A stretch of 64,000 bases of DNA, from positions 62,001 through 126,000 of the forward strand of contig SAIW01000011.1 of the NCBI GenBank assembly GCA_004028795.1, given 5' to 3'. Shown here one piece after another: positions 52,383 to 59,988 of the stretch. The notes under the pieces were generated by a model. It saw nothing but the letters and a program-made list of their open reading frames with translations, searched no databases and was not told where the DNA came from. Within the stretch, counting starts at the first letter, position 1. Every line of letters starts with the position of its first letter. The DNA comes from Chitinophagaceae bacterium (GTDB taxonomy: Bacteria; Bacteroidota; Bacteroidia; Chitinophagales; Chitinophagaceae). A program made the translations under genes and the position numbers.

Positions 52383-53204
52383 TTACAGTTGTTTAACTAA
52401 TTCAGTAAAGATGGTTGTCAACTTTGGTTCTGCTTCTTTTGCTGCAGCCAATACTTCTTCATGTGTAATAATACTGTTATCTTCTCGGATACCTAAGTCT
52501 GTTACAACACTTACTGCAAAAACTTTTAAACCGCAATGTGCTGCTGCAATAGTTTCCTGCACGGTACTCATTCCAACCACATCACTACCTACAGTTTTTA
52601 TTAACCGGTATTCTGCATGTGTTTCAAATGTTGGTCCGGTTACAGCCGTGTAAACACCTTCATGAACGGGAATATTTTTTTCAGCAGCAATAGCTTTGGC
52701 TTTCTTTAATAATTCATGATTATAAGGTTCGCTCATATCAGGAAAACGTGTGCCTAATGCTTCTTCATTTTTACCCAACAAAGGGTTTACAGTAAAAAAA
52801 CTGATATGGTCGTTAATCAACATTAAATCTCCTACTTTATAAGTTGGATTAACTGCACCTGCTGCATTAGACAATAATAAATATTCTAACCCCAGCATCT
52901 TCATTACACGAACGGGATATACTACCTGTTGTGCAGAATAGCCTTCATAAAAATGAAAACGGCCACTCATTACAACAACTTTTACACCGCCTAATTCACC
53001 AAAAATTAATTTACCGCCATGCCCTTTTACAGTACTTACCGGAAAGTGCGGAATATCTGTATAAGGAATACTTACGTCTGCTTTAATCACTTCTGCAAGG
53101 TTGCCTAAACCACTGCCCAAAACAATTCCTGCTTTAGCAGTAATGTTTACTTTACTTTTTATGTAAGCTACAGTTTCGTGTAACTGTGTTAATAATTCAC
53201 TCAT
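52383..53204 (-). CDS. punA: Purine nucleoside phosphorylase (class I)
   Basis: A 273-residue trimeric-type phosphorylase that splits purine nucleosides with phosphate. GIVLGSGLGNLAEVI has the phosphate-binding Ser, then VKGHGGKLIFGELGG, MSGRFHFYEGYSAQQVVYPV, LLLSNAAGAVNPTYKVGDLM and TGPTFETHAEYR (Glu binding the base). ATG 53204 (MSELLTQLHETVAYI) is chosen. The frame is open back to 53360, but the extra 52 residues do not resemble the family and fall in a repeat-rich intergenic region. Confidence 0.93.
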   Translation of the reverse strand: MSELLTQLHETVAYIKSKVNITAKAGIVLGSGLGNLAEVIKADVSIPYTDIPHFPVSTVKGHGGKLIFGELGGVKVVVMSGRFHFYEGYSAQQVVYPVRVMKMLGLEYLLLSNAAGAVNPTYKVGDLMLINDHISFFTVNPLLGKNEEALGTRFPDMSEPYNHELLKKAKAIAAEKNIPVHEGVYTAVTGPTFETHAEYRLIKTVGSDVVGMSTVQETIAAAHCGLKVFAVSVVTDLGIREDNSIITHEEVLAAAKEAEPKLTTIFTELVKQL

Positions 53205-53739
53205 ACAAATAAGGTTAAACAACAAATATAATATGCACTCGTTGCCAACGAGCTTTTGTGTATAATTCATTATCCCTATTTCAAGGGATTGTACAGAGAG
53301 GTGAGTAGAGCGAAGTTTGTGTTGCAATGATTGATACACGATTTGCAACAGTTCTTTCAAATAACAAAAATAGAATCCCCTAATTCAAGGGATTGTATAA
53401 GGGATGAACGGATTGCAATTTTACAGTGTAATTACAAACAAGGGTTAGTAAGTTTTTAAAATTCAATATCAATATCCAATATCAAAAAAGTTTTATCGTA
53501 AAGTTCAATATTCCATGAAAAACCATTTTTAAAATCATTATCCAAACGTATTCAATCCAATATCTTATAAACGAATTAAAGAAGGTTTTTAGAATCCAAA
53601 TCCAGCATTCCGTGAAAAACTAAACCTCATCTGTGTAAATCAGAGTTTAGAATCCAATGTTGAAGAACCATGAAGGGGCGTTGCACAGAGCCCCTTCTTT
53701 TATGTAAATGAAAAACAACAGTTACTTTTAAAATAAAAA
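53205..53739. other. 535-bp intergenic region between divergent genes, with repeats and a plus-strand terminator
   Basis: No convincing ORF lies here. Two copies of a hairpin-forming motif are seen about 100 bp apart: ATCCCTATTTCAAGGGATTG at about 53273 and CCCCTAATTCAAGGGATTG at about 53376. Further right, AATATTCCATGAAAAACCA (53507) and CAGCATTCCGTGAAAAACTA (53604) are near-repeats. A terminator follows at 53672. A plus-strand terminator just before a plus-strand gene implies a short RNA or a leader that can be attenuated. Confidence 0.55.
53672..53701 (+). terminator. Intrinsic terminator upstream of the response-regulator gene
   Basis: GAAGGGGC pairs perfectly with GCCCCTTC around GTTGCACAGA, followed by TTTTATG. 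It lies 39 bp before the gene at 53740. The minus-strand side lacks a T run, so the orientation is plus. Confidence 0.78.
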
Positions 53740-54381
53740 ATGATAACAGTAGGTTTGATAGAAGATGATCCTAAGTTGAGACTAAACTTTGAAACCTTTT
53801 TTAAGTTAGATAAAGAGGTTGATTTGGTTTTCTCATACTCAAGTATAGAACAGTTTCTTGCTAACAGGAATAATATAACATACGATCCGTTTATTGTTTT
53901 TCTTGATATCGGTTTGCCGGGTATATCTGGTTTGGAAGGTGTAAGCATTATTAATAAGCAGTATAAAGAAACACACCTTGTTATTCTTAGCGGTAATAAT
54001 GATGAAGAAACAATCTGGCAGGCTATTTCAAAAGGTGCAAACGGTTATTTATTAAAGCCAGTTTCATTACAGGAAATAAAAAAGCAAATTGAAATTGTAA
54101 AGAATGGCGGTGCATTAATATCTCCTGAAATAGCACAAATAATCATCGGAAGAGTAAACAATCTCGGGCAGAAAAAGCAACAACCTGTGAGCGATAAACT
54201 AACTGCAAGAGAAAATGATGTAATTGAGCAATTGGTGAACGGGTTTACTTATAAAGAAATTGCCAATGTGTTAGGTATTTCTGCAACAACTGTTAACGAC
54301 CATTTGAAAAATATTTATAACAAACTGGGTGTAAACTCAAAAGCAGAGTTGATAAGCAAAATATTATCGGCTCGTGCATAA
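53740..54381 (+). CDS. NarL/LuxR-type response regulator
   Basis: A 213-residue transcription factor. The receiver domain starts ITVGLIEDDPKLR, with the phospho-acceptor Asp56 in VFLDIGLPGISG and Lys in YLLKPVSLQEI. The LuxR-type HTH is LTARENDVIEQLVNGFTYKE and IANVLGISATTVNDHLKNIY. It is followed after 9 bp by a sensor kinase that is its probable partner. Targets are unknown. Confidence 0.94.
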   Translation: MITVGLIEDDPKLRLNFETFFKLDKEVDLVFSYSSIEQFLANRNNITYDPFIVFLDIGLPGISGLEGVSIINKQYKETHLVILSGNNDEETIWQAISKGANGYLLKPVSLQEIKKQIEIVKNGGALISPEIAQIIIGRVNNLGQKKQQPVSDKLTARENDVIEQLVNGFTYKEIANVLGISATTVNDHLKNIYNKLGVNSKAELISKILSARA

Positions 54382-54390
54382 GCAATTATT

Positions 54391-56283
54391 ATGAATTGGC
54401 CTTTACATAATACAAACGCAGCTGCCTATGCAGATAAGCTGAGTTTTGTATTAGAACATATTAATAAAGCTGTTCTACTTATTGATGGCAACAATAAAAT
54501 AGAATATGTAAACGAAGGCTTTTGCCATTTATTTAACCTGCAGCAAACACCCTCTCAACTTACCGGCACCAACTCAACTGAATTATTGCAACAGCTTAAT
54601 AAGCAAATAGCCGAGCCTGAAAACATTATTGATTTTAATACAGAGATTAAGGAAAATAATTCAAAGCTTTATAATGCCGAACTGGTTTTAAATAACGGCA
54701 AAATAATTTCAGTTGATTATATACCTATGAGCAAAGAACAAGCTCATTTATGGTTATATAAAGATGTAAGCGATTATAAGCAATTAATTAATAAAAGCGA
54801 GCAGCAGCAGGCATTCTACGAAAAAGTATTAAATAATATACCTGCCGATATTACCATTTTCGATGCCAATCATAAATATCTTTTTGCCAATAAAAATGCT
54901 GTTAGCAAAGAAGATATGCGTAAGTGGTTAATTGGAAAAGATGATTTTGATTACAGTTTATCTAAAAGTGAAGGTTTTGAAAAAGCTATTTCAAGACGCA
55001 ATTATTTTGAGCAATCGCTGCAAACCAATCAAACAGTTCAGTTTGAAGAAAAGCATGTGAATAATCAAGGCAGAGAAATTTATAATCTTCGCCATTTTTA
55101 CCCTTATTTTAACGCTGATAAAAATGTAGAGTTTGTTGTTGGCTACGGAGTAGATATTTCTAAAATAAGGCAAAACGAAAAATTATTAGTGCGAAGTATT
55201 GAAACATATCAAAAATTATTGAACGATTTAGATGAAGCTGTTTTTATTATTGATGAAAATAATAAACTGCAATATGTAAACCCTTTGTGGGAAAAGGTTT
55301 GGGGTAAATCTTATTATGAAAGTGTGGGAGAATCTTTAGAAAAATTTTTCAGCGAAGAAAATAACCGCTTATTAAAAACGGACATAGCCGAATTAAGAAG
55401 CAATACAGAAACAGATAAAATAAAACGTGTAATTAAAGTAGTTTTTGATAAGGGCGATGAAAAACATTTTCAATATTACTTACGCAGATTTTATAGTTTA
55501 TACAAAGAGGAGTTAAGAGTATCAGGCTTTATGGTGGATATAACCGACCAGATAAAAGCTCAGGAAGAATTAATGAAAGTGCTGGAAAAAGAAAGACAGC
55601 TGAGTGATATGAAAACCGTTTTTGTAAACATGGTTTCGCATGAGTTAAGAACGCCGCTGTCTGTTATACAATCCAGTGCAGAAATATTAGAATTATTACA
55701 GCAAGATAAAACAACTGCTGAAGAAGAATTACAATCGTACACACAACGCATAAGCGAAGAAGTAAAACGTTTAAAAGATTTAATGGATGAGTTACTGTTG
55801 GTAAGCAGAATTGAAGCCAATAAAGTAAACTTTAACCCAAGTGAAGTTGATATGATTGTGTTTATACAGGAGTTAATTACTCAGCAGTATAATCCCTGGA
55901 AAGACGGACGCAGCCTGCATTTGGAAACAAGAGGGGCAAACAGATTGGTAAAGGCAGACAGGTTTATGATGCGTCATCTATTAAGTAATGTAATTGATAA
56001 TGCTTTTAAATATTCGCCCAATACCCCTGAGCCGAACATTCGTATTTTCTTTGGTAATGATAACTGGAGTATTGTATGCAGAGACTTTGGTATCGGTGTA
56101 CCGGAACATGATTTAAACGATTTAGGAACATCATTTAAAAGAGGAGCTAATGTTGGCGATATTCAGGGTACAGGTTTGGGGTTGGTTGTGGTAAGATACT
56201 TTGTAGAAAAACATAATGGTAAAATTGATTATCAAAGTACAGAAGGGCAGGGAACAGTGGTTAGATTACATTTTCCTTATTGA
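54391..56283 (+). CDS. PAS-domain sensor histidine kinase
   Basis: A 630-residue cytoplasmic kinase with no membrane helix. Three PAS domains are visible (near residues 15-120, 140-260 and 270-390): AVLLIDGNNKIEYVNEGFCH, ADITIFDANHKYLFANKNAV and AVFIIDENNKLQYVNPLWEK. The phospho-acceptor His417 is in VNMVSHELRTPLSVI. The ATPase shows NVIDNAFKYSPN, CRDFGIGVPEHD and GTGLGLVVVRYF. It would sense a soluble signal through PAS and pass phosphate to the flanking regulators. Confidence 0.93.
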   Translation: MNWPLHNTNAAAYADKLSFVLEHINKAVLLIDGNNKIEYVNEGFCHLFNLQQTPSQLTGTNSTELLQQLNKQIAEPENIIDFNTEIKENNSKLYNAELVLNNGKIISVDYIPMSKEQAHLWLYKDVSDYKQLINKSEQQQAFYEKVLNNIPADITIFDANHKYLFANKNAVSKEDMRKWLIGKDDFDYSLSKSEGFEKAISRRNYFEQSLQTNQTVQFEEKHVNNQGREIYNLRHFYPYFNADKNVEFVVGYGVDISKIRQNEKLLVRSIETYQKLLNDLDEAVFIIDENNKLQYVNPLWEKVWGKSYYESVGESLEKFFSEENNRLLKTDIAELRSNTETDKIKRVIKVVFDKGDEKHFQYYLRRFYSLYKEELRVSGFMVDITDQIKAQEELMKVLEKERQLSDMKTVFVNMVSHELRTPLSVIQSSAEILELLQQDKTTAEEELQSYTQRISEEVKRLKDLMDELLLVSRIEANKVNFNPSEVDMIVFIQELITQQYNPWKDGRSLHLETRGANRLVKADRFMMRHLLSNVIDNAFKYSPNTPEPNIRIFFGNDNWSIVCRDFGIGVPEHDLNDLGTSFKRGANVGDIQGTGLGLVVVRYFVEKHNGKIDYQSTEGQGTVVRLHFPY

Positions 56284-56367
56284 GTTACTGGTTACCGGTT
56301 GCAAGTTGCAAGTTTTGAAGCATTAATCCGACATTTAAAAATCATACATCATTCATCATACATTGCA

Positions 56368-56730
56368 ATGTCTACTGTTTTAGTAATAGAAGATGAAGAA
56401 TTTCTTCGCAATAACATTGTAAAAATGTTGCAGTTAAAAGGCTACACTTGTCATGCTGCTGTTAACGGAATTGATGGCGTTGCCAAAGCCAAACAGATTT
56501 TACCCGATATTATTGTAAGTGATGTTATGATGCCCGGTATTGATGGCTTTGAGGTATTGGCACAATTAAAAGCAGATACTGCCACACAAAATATTCCTTT
56601 TATTTTTCTTACTGCAAGAGCCGATGCCATTGATAAAAACCGCGGAAACGATTTAGGAGCCAATAAATATTTAACCAAACCATTTTCTATTGTTGATTTA
56701 TTGGCTGCGGTTAAAAGTTTGATTGGTTAA
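56368..56730 (+). CDS. Single-domain (CheY-like) response regulator
   Basis: A 120-residue receiver domain without an output domain. VLVIEDEEFLRNNIVKML has the acidic pair, Asp52 in VSDVMMPGIDGFEV is the phospho-acceptor, and Lys in YLTKPFSIVDLL is conserved. ATG 56368 is used; the frame is open upstream to a TTG at 56299, through repetitive sequence. It may be a phosphate sink or relay for the kinase upstream. Confidence 0.9.
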   Translation: MSTVLVIEDEEFLRNNIVKMLQLKGYTCHAAVNGIDGVAKAKQILPDIIVSDVMMPGIDGFEVLAQLKADTATQNIPFIFLTARADAIDKNRGNDLGANKYLTKPFSIVDLLAAVKSLIG

Positions 56731-56758
56731 GTTGTTGCCATGAAAGATAAACGTAAAA

Positions 56759-56773
56759 GAGTGCGACGCAACA
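56759..56773 (-). repeat. Dispersed repeat family A, copy 8 (core only)
   Basis: On the minus strand it reads TGTTGCGTCGCACTC. The flank GTATTTCATGGCATC recalls that of the copy at 16742. Confidence 0.65.
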
Positions 56774-56872
56774 GGTGATGCCATGAAATACCAAAGCCTG
56801 TTACCCAAACAAATTTCCTCTTAACGTTTTCATTAGCTGCTTTGCTGTTAATTTGCAGCATTATTTGTACTA

Positions 56873-58924
56873 ATGCATTCATTGTTACTCAGTAAAAAAA
56901 TAGGCTGTTTATTTATTGCAACTTTTGTTGTTGTGTTTGTTCGGGCTCAAAGAACGTTGGAAACAACTTCAGGCTCTACCAATAATACGGGCATTACTTA
57001 CGATAGAAACGGCAACCCTATAAAAAAGAAAAGTGGCAATGATTCTTTGCAACACAGAGATAGATATGCAGATTCTATTACCATTTTTTATCGCTTTTAC
57101 GATTCTACCAGAAACAGAACTTTAGATTCTTCTATTAATGATTTTACTACCCGTTTTCCTTTACAATACTGGATGAATGATTTAGGGAATTTCGGAACCG
57201 CTTCCCGTTCGTTAGTTTTTACGCCTGTACTAAAGTCGGGGTGGGATGCAGGTTTTCATCAATATGATGCCATTAATTATTCGATTGAAAACTCAAAGTT
57301 TTTTCAAACAACAAGACCTTATACAGAGCTTTCTTATCTATTGGGAAGCAAGAGTGAACAGATGGTAAATTTATTGCATACGCAAAACCGTAACCCGCGT
57401 TTCAACTTTGCAGTAGAATACAGATTTTCTAATTCTCCCGGATTATACAGATTACAGAATGCAAGTTTGAATAACATTAGGTTTACTTCACATTATCAAA
57501 CAGCTAATAAACGGTATGAAAGTTTTTTTGTGATTGTAAGTAATAAAAATGCTGCTTCAGAAAATGGCGGCTTGCAAAGTTTATCTCAACTAAATAGCTT
57601 AACTCTTGGTGACCCTTTTGAGGCTTTATCAAGATTAGGATTAGCAGGCACACAATCCCGCAATCCTTTCAATACAACAGTTAATACAGGAAATATTTAT
57701 CAAACTTCAACTATTCTTTACCGCCATCAATATGATTTCGGACAGAAAGATTCTATTGTTACTGATTCATCTGTTATTAAATTATTTTATGCACGTTTAA
57801 GGTTTCAACATACTTTATCTATAAGTACGCATCTGTATAATTTCAGAGATGTTAATGCAGTTGATTCTAACTATTTAACTTATTTTAATTATCAAATACC
57901 GGCAACACCAACAATCGGAGTTTATGATACCATAAGCTTTAAAGAAAAATGGAGTATTGTTAATAATGAGTTCAGTATCATTTCTTTTCCGGAAAAAAAC
58001 AACCAAAGCCAGTTTTTTAAAGTAGGTGCAGCTTTACAGAATTTAAAAGGCACATTTGGAGATACTGCTGTTCATAATTTTTACAATGTTTATGCATTGG
58101 CTGAATATAGAAACAGAACTCGTAATCAAGTTTGGGATATTGAAGCAACAGGCAATTTGTATTTAACAGGAATGAATGCAGGTGATTATAATGCTTTTAT
58201 TAGCTTAAAAAGAAAATTAAGTAAAACAGTGGGCAACCTGCAATTGGGTTTTCAAAATGTAAACAGAACTCCTTCGTTCATTTTTAATCCGTTAACCACT
58301 TTCCCTATAAAAAACAAGCAAAGTTTTAATAAAGAAAATACAACAAGATTATTTGCTGAATATGAAAACCCAAAGCTTGCTTTTAAGTTAAGCGGAGAGT
58401 ATTATTTAGTAAGCAACTATGTGTTTATGGATAGCTTTTTTACTGCAAGGCAGGAAACAGGTTTGTTCAATGTATTACATATCAGTGCAGAAAAAAAGTT
58501 TCGTTTAACCAAATACATTAATTGGTATAGCGAATTGCATTTGCAGCAAACAACAGGCGATGCTGTACATGTACCATCTTTGCTAGCCCGCAACAGAATT
58601 GCTTTTGAAGGTAATTTCTATAAAAACTTATTTCTTTCAACAGGTGTTGAAATAAGATATTACAGCAATTATCAGGCAGATAATTATTCGCCATTTACAG
58701 GCCAGTTCTTTTATCAATCAACTTATACAACATCTAACAGGCCCGATGTAAATGCTTTTTTTCATTTTCGCATAAAAGGCTTTAAAGCTTTTATACGTGC
58801 TGAAAATATAAATACATTAATAGTAACTACTTCAGAACTTGGTAAGTATAATGTTAGCCCGCAATCTTATCCACATCAAACATTCTGGTTCCGTTTTGGT
58901 GTGTGGTGGAGTTTTGTAAATTAA
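56873..58924 (+). CDS. Putative porin (Porin_10 family) outer-membrane protein
   Basis: A 683-residue protein with a signal peptide (GCLFIATFVVVFVRAQ). After a charged segment rich in Asp, Ser and Arg it has many alternating hydrophobic strands ending FWFRFGVWWSFVN, as expected of a beta-barrel with a C-terminal aromatic residue. PLQYWMNDLGNFGTASRSL and LSYLLGSKSEQMVNLLHTQN are recognisable features of the Bacteroidetes putative porin family. Its substrate is unknown. It is 58 bp upstream of the HYC_CC_PP gene on the same strand. Confidence 0.83.
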   Translation: MHSLLLSKKIGCLFIATFVVVFVRAQRTLETTSGSTNNTGITYDRNGNPIKKKSGNDSLQHRDRYADSITIFYRFYDSTRNRTLDSSINDFTTRFPLQYWMNDLGNFGTASRSLVFTPVLKSGWDAGFHQYDAINYSIENSKFFQTTRPYTELSYLLGSKSEQMVNLLHTQNRNPRFNFAVEYRFSNSPGLYRLQNASLNNIRFTSHYQTANKRYESFFVIVSNKNAASENGGLQSLSQLNSLTLGDPFEALSRLGLAGTQSRNPFNTTVNTGNIYQTSTILYRHQYDFGQKDSIVTDSSVIKLFYARLRFQHTLSISTHLYNFRDVNAVDSNYLTYFNYQIPATPTIGVYDTISFKEKWSIVNNEFSIISFPEKNNQSQFFKVGAALQNLKGTFGDTAVHNFYNVYALAEYRNRTRNQVWDIEATGNLYLTGMNAGDYNAFISLKRKLSKTVGNLQLGFQNVNRTPSFIFNPLTTFPIKNKQSFNKENTTRLFAEYENPKLAFKLSGEYYLVSNYVFMDSFFTARQETGLFNVLHISAEKKFRLTKYINWYSELHLQQTTGDAVHVPSLLARNRIAFEGNFYKNLFLSTGVEIRYYSNYQADNYSPFTGQFFYQSTYTTSNRPDVNAFFHFRIKGFKAFIRAENINTLIVTTSELGKYNVSPQSYPHQTFWFRFGVWWSFVN

Positions 58925-58982
58925 GCCGTTTAACAAATTTTTTGTTACATTCAATAATTTCAACGATAACTTTACACCCGTA

Positions 58983-59366
58983 ATGAAACGTATTATAGTA
59001 TTCATAATAACTGTTCTGTATTTCACTGTCAGCAGTGGTATGGTGGTTAGTATGCATTACTGTATGGGTAAACTAAAAACTACCAACGTTCAGCTTACCA
59101 ATAAAAAAGCCTGTTGCTGTAAAAAGGCTGATAGCAATAAAAGTTGTTGTAAAACAAAACATCATTTTGTTAAGTTAGAAGATAATCACAAAGCCTCTTA
59201 CGCAGATTTTAAAATTCAATTGCCTGTTACTGTTATAGAATCAGATTATTTTTTAGCAGAACAAAATAACATAATTAAGAAAAACCAAATTACTTACAGC
59301 CCTCATGCACCGCCTTTATTAAACGGGCAATCTACTTATCTGCTCAATTGCGTTTTCAGAATTTGA
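58983..59366 (+). CDS. HYC_CC_PP family protein
   Basis: A 127-residue exported protein. After a hydrophobic N-terminus it has SMHYCMGKL (the HYC motif, residues 25-27), the cysteine clusters ACCCKK and KSCCKTKHH (residues 44-61), and HAPPLLNG (the PP motif). The Cys/His content suggests metal binding, and the family is often near copper-related genes. It precedes the HMA-domain and TonB-receptor genes on the same strand, with 170 bp to the next, and is probably part of the same system. Confidence 0.85.
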   Translation: MKRIIVFIITVLYFTVSSGMVVSMHYCMGKLKTTNVQLTNKKACCCKKADSNKSCCKTKHHFVKLEDNHKASYADFKIQLPVTVIESDYFLAEQNNIIKKNQITYSPHAPPLLNGQSTYLLNCVFRI

Positions 59367-59410
59367 TTTTTTTATTTTGTACTAAGCTATAGAATACCTA
59401 TTTGGCTTTA

Positions 59411-59449
59411 GTTGCGTCGCACACTTGTGCGTTCTGTTCATTATTCAAC
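59411..59449 (+). repeat. Dispersed repeat family A, copy 9
   Basis: GTTGCGTCGCACACTTGTGC is followed by GTTCTGTTC and ATTATTCAAC, one of the most complete copies. The flank TACTAAGCT is shared with the copy at 28409. Confidence 0.83.
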
Positions 59450-59536
59450 TATAAATAAATACAACCGCCAACAAGGTTTTAACCGTTGTCGGGGTTCATC
59501 AAAACAAAATAATTCAAACAATTAAATTCATTCAAA

Positions 59537-59896
59537 ATGAAAACTCAATATATCTTATCAACAGTTATTGCATTAGTTATTGCTAATTTTTCTTTTGCTC
59601 AAAACGCAGTTAAAACAGACACCATCGCTGTAAACGGTAACTGCGGAAGTTGTAAAAAAAATATAGAAACTGCTGCAAAATCTGCCGGAGCTTCTTATGC
59701 AATATGGAATAAAGACACCAAACAATTAGTTGTAAAATATGCTGCCACTACTACGCCTTTAAAAATTGAGCAGGCTGTAGCTGCAAAAGGTTATGATACC
59801 AAAGATGTAAAGGCAACAGATGCAGCTTATAAAAAATTAGATGAATGCTGCCAATACGATAGAACAGCTTCTCCGGCAGTAAGTAAAAAACAATAA
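59537..59896 (+). CDS. Exported heavy-metal-associated (HMA) domain protein
   Basis: A 119-residue periplasmic protein. The signal peptide is ILSTVIALVIANFSFAQ. The HMA fold has VNGNCGSCKKNIETAA with Cys36 and Cys39 as metal ligands, then AIWNKDTKQLVVKY and AVAAKGYDTKDVKATD. A second pair, Cys104-Cys105, lies in LDECCQYD. The CxxC and CC spacing is almost identical to that in the N-terminus of the TonB receptor downstream, so the two are related modules. Copper or a similar soft metal is the likely ligand. Confidence 0.88.
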   Translation: MKTQYILSTVIALVIANFSFAQNAVKTDTIAVNGNCGSCKKNIETAAKSAGASYAIWNKDTKQLVVKYAATTTPLKIEQAVAAKGYDTKDVKATDAAYKKLDECCQYDRTASPAVSKKQ

Positions 59897-59913
59897 AGTT
59901 AAGTCAGGTATTT

Positions 59914-59950
59914 TCCTATGGAAGGGTTTAACGCTTCCATAGGTTATTAT
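59914..59950 (+). terminator. Hairpin between the HMA and TonB-receptor genes
   Basis: CCTATGGAAG pairs with CTTCCATAGG across GGTTTAACG and is followed by TTATTATT. The T run is weak, so it may only reduce read-through to the receptor gene or protect the upstream mRNA. Confidence 0.55.
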
Positions 59951-59988
59951 TCATGTTCAGAGAATATGCTTTGAAAAAATTATGAGCA

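Noticed and set aside
53205-53360. N-terminal extension of purine nucleoside phosphorylase
   Set aside because: The 52 extra residues do not match the family and the DNA holds hairpin repeats; the ATG at 53204 gives a normal start.
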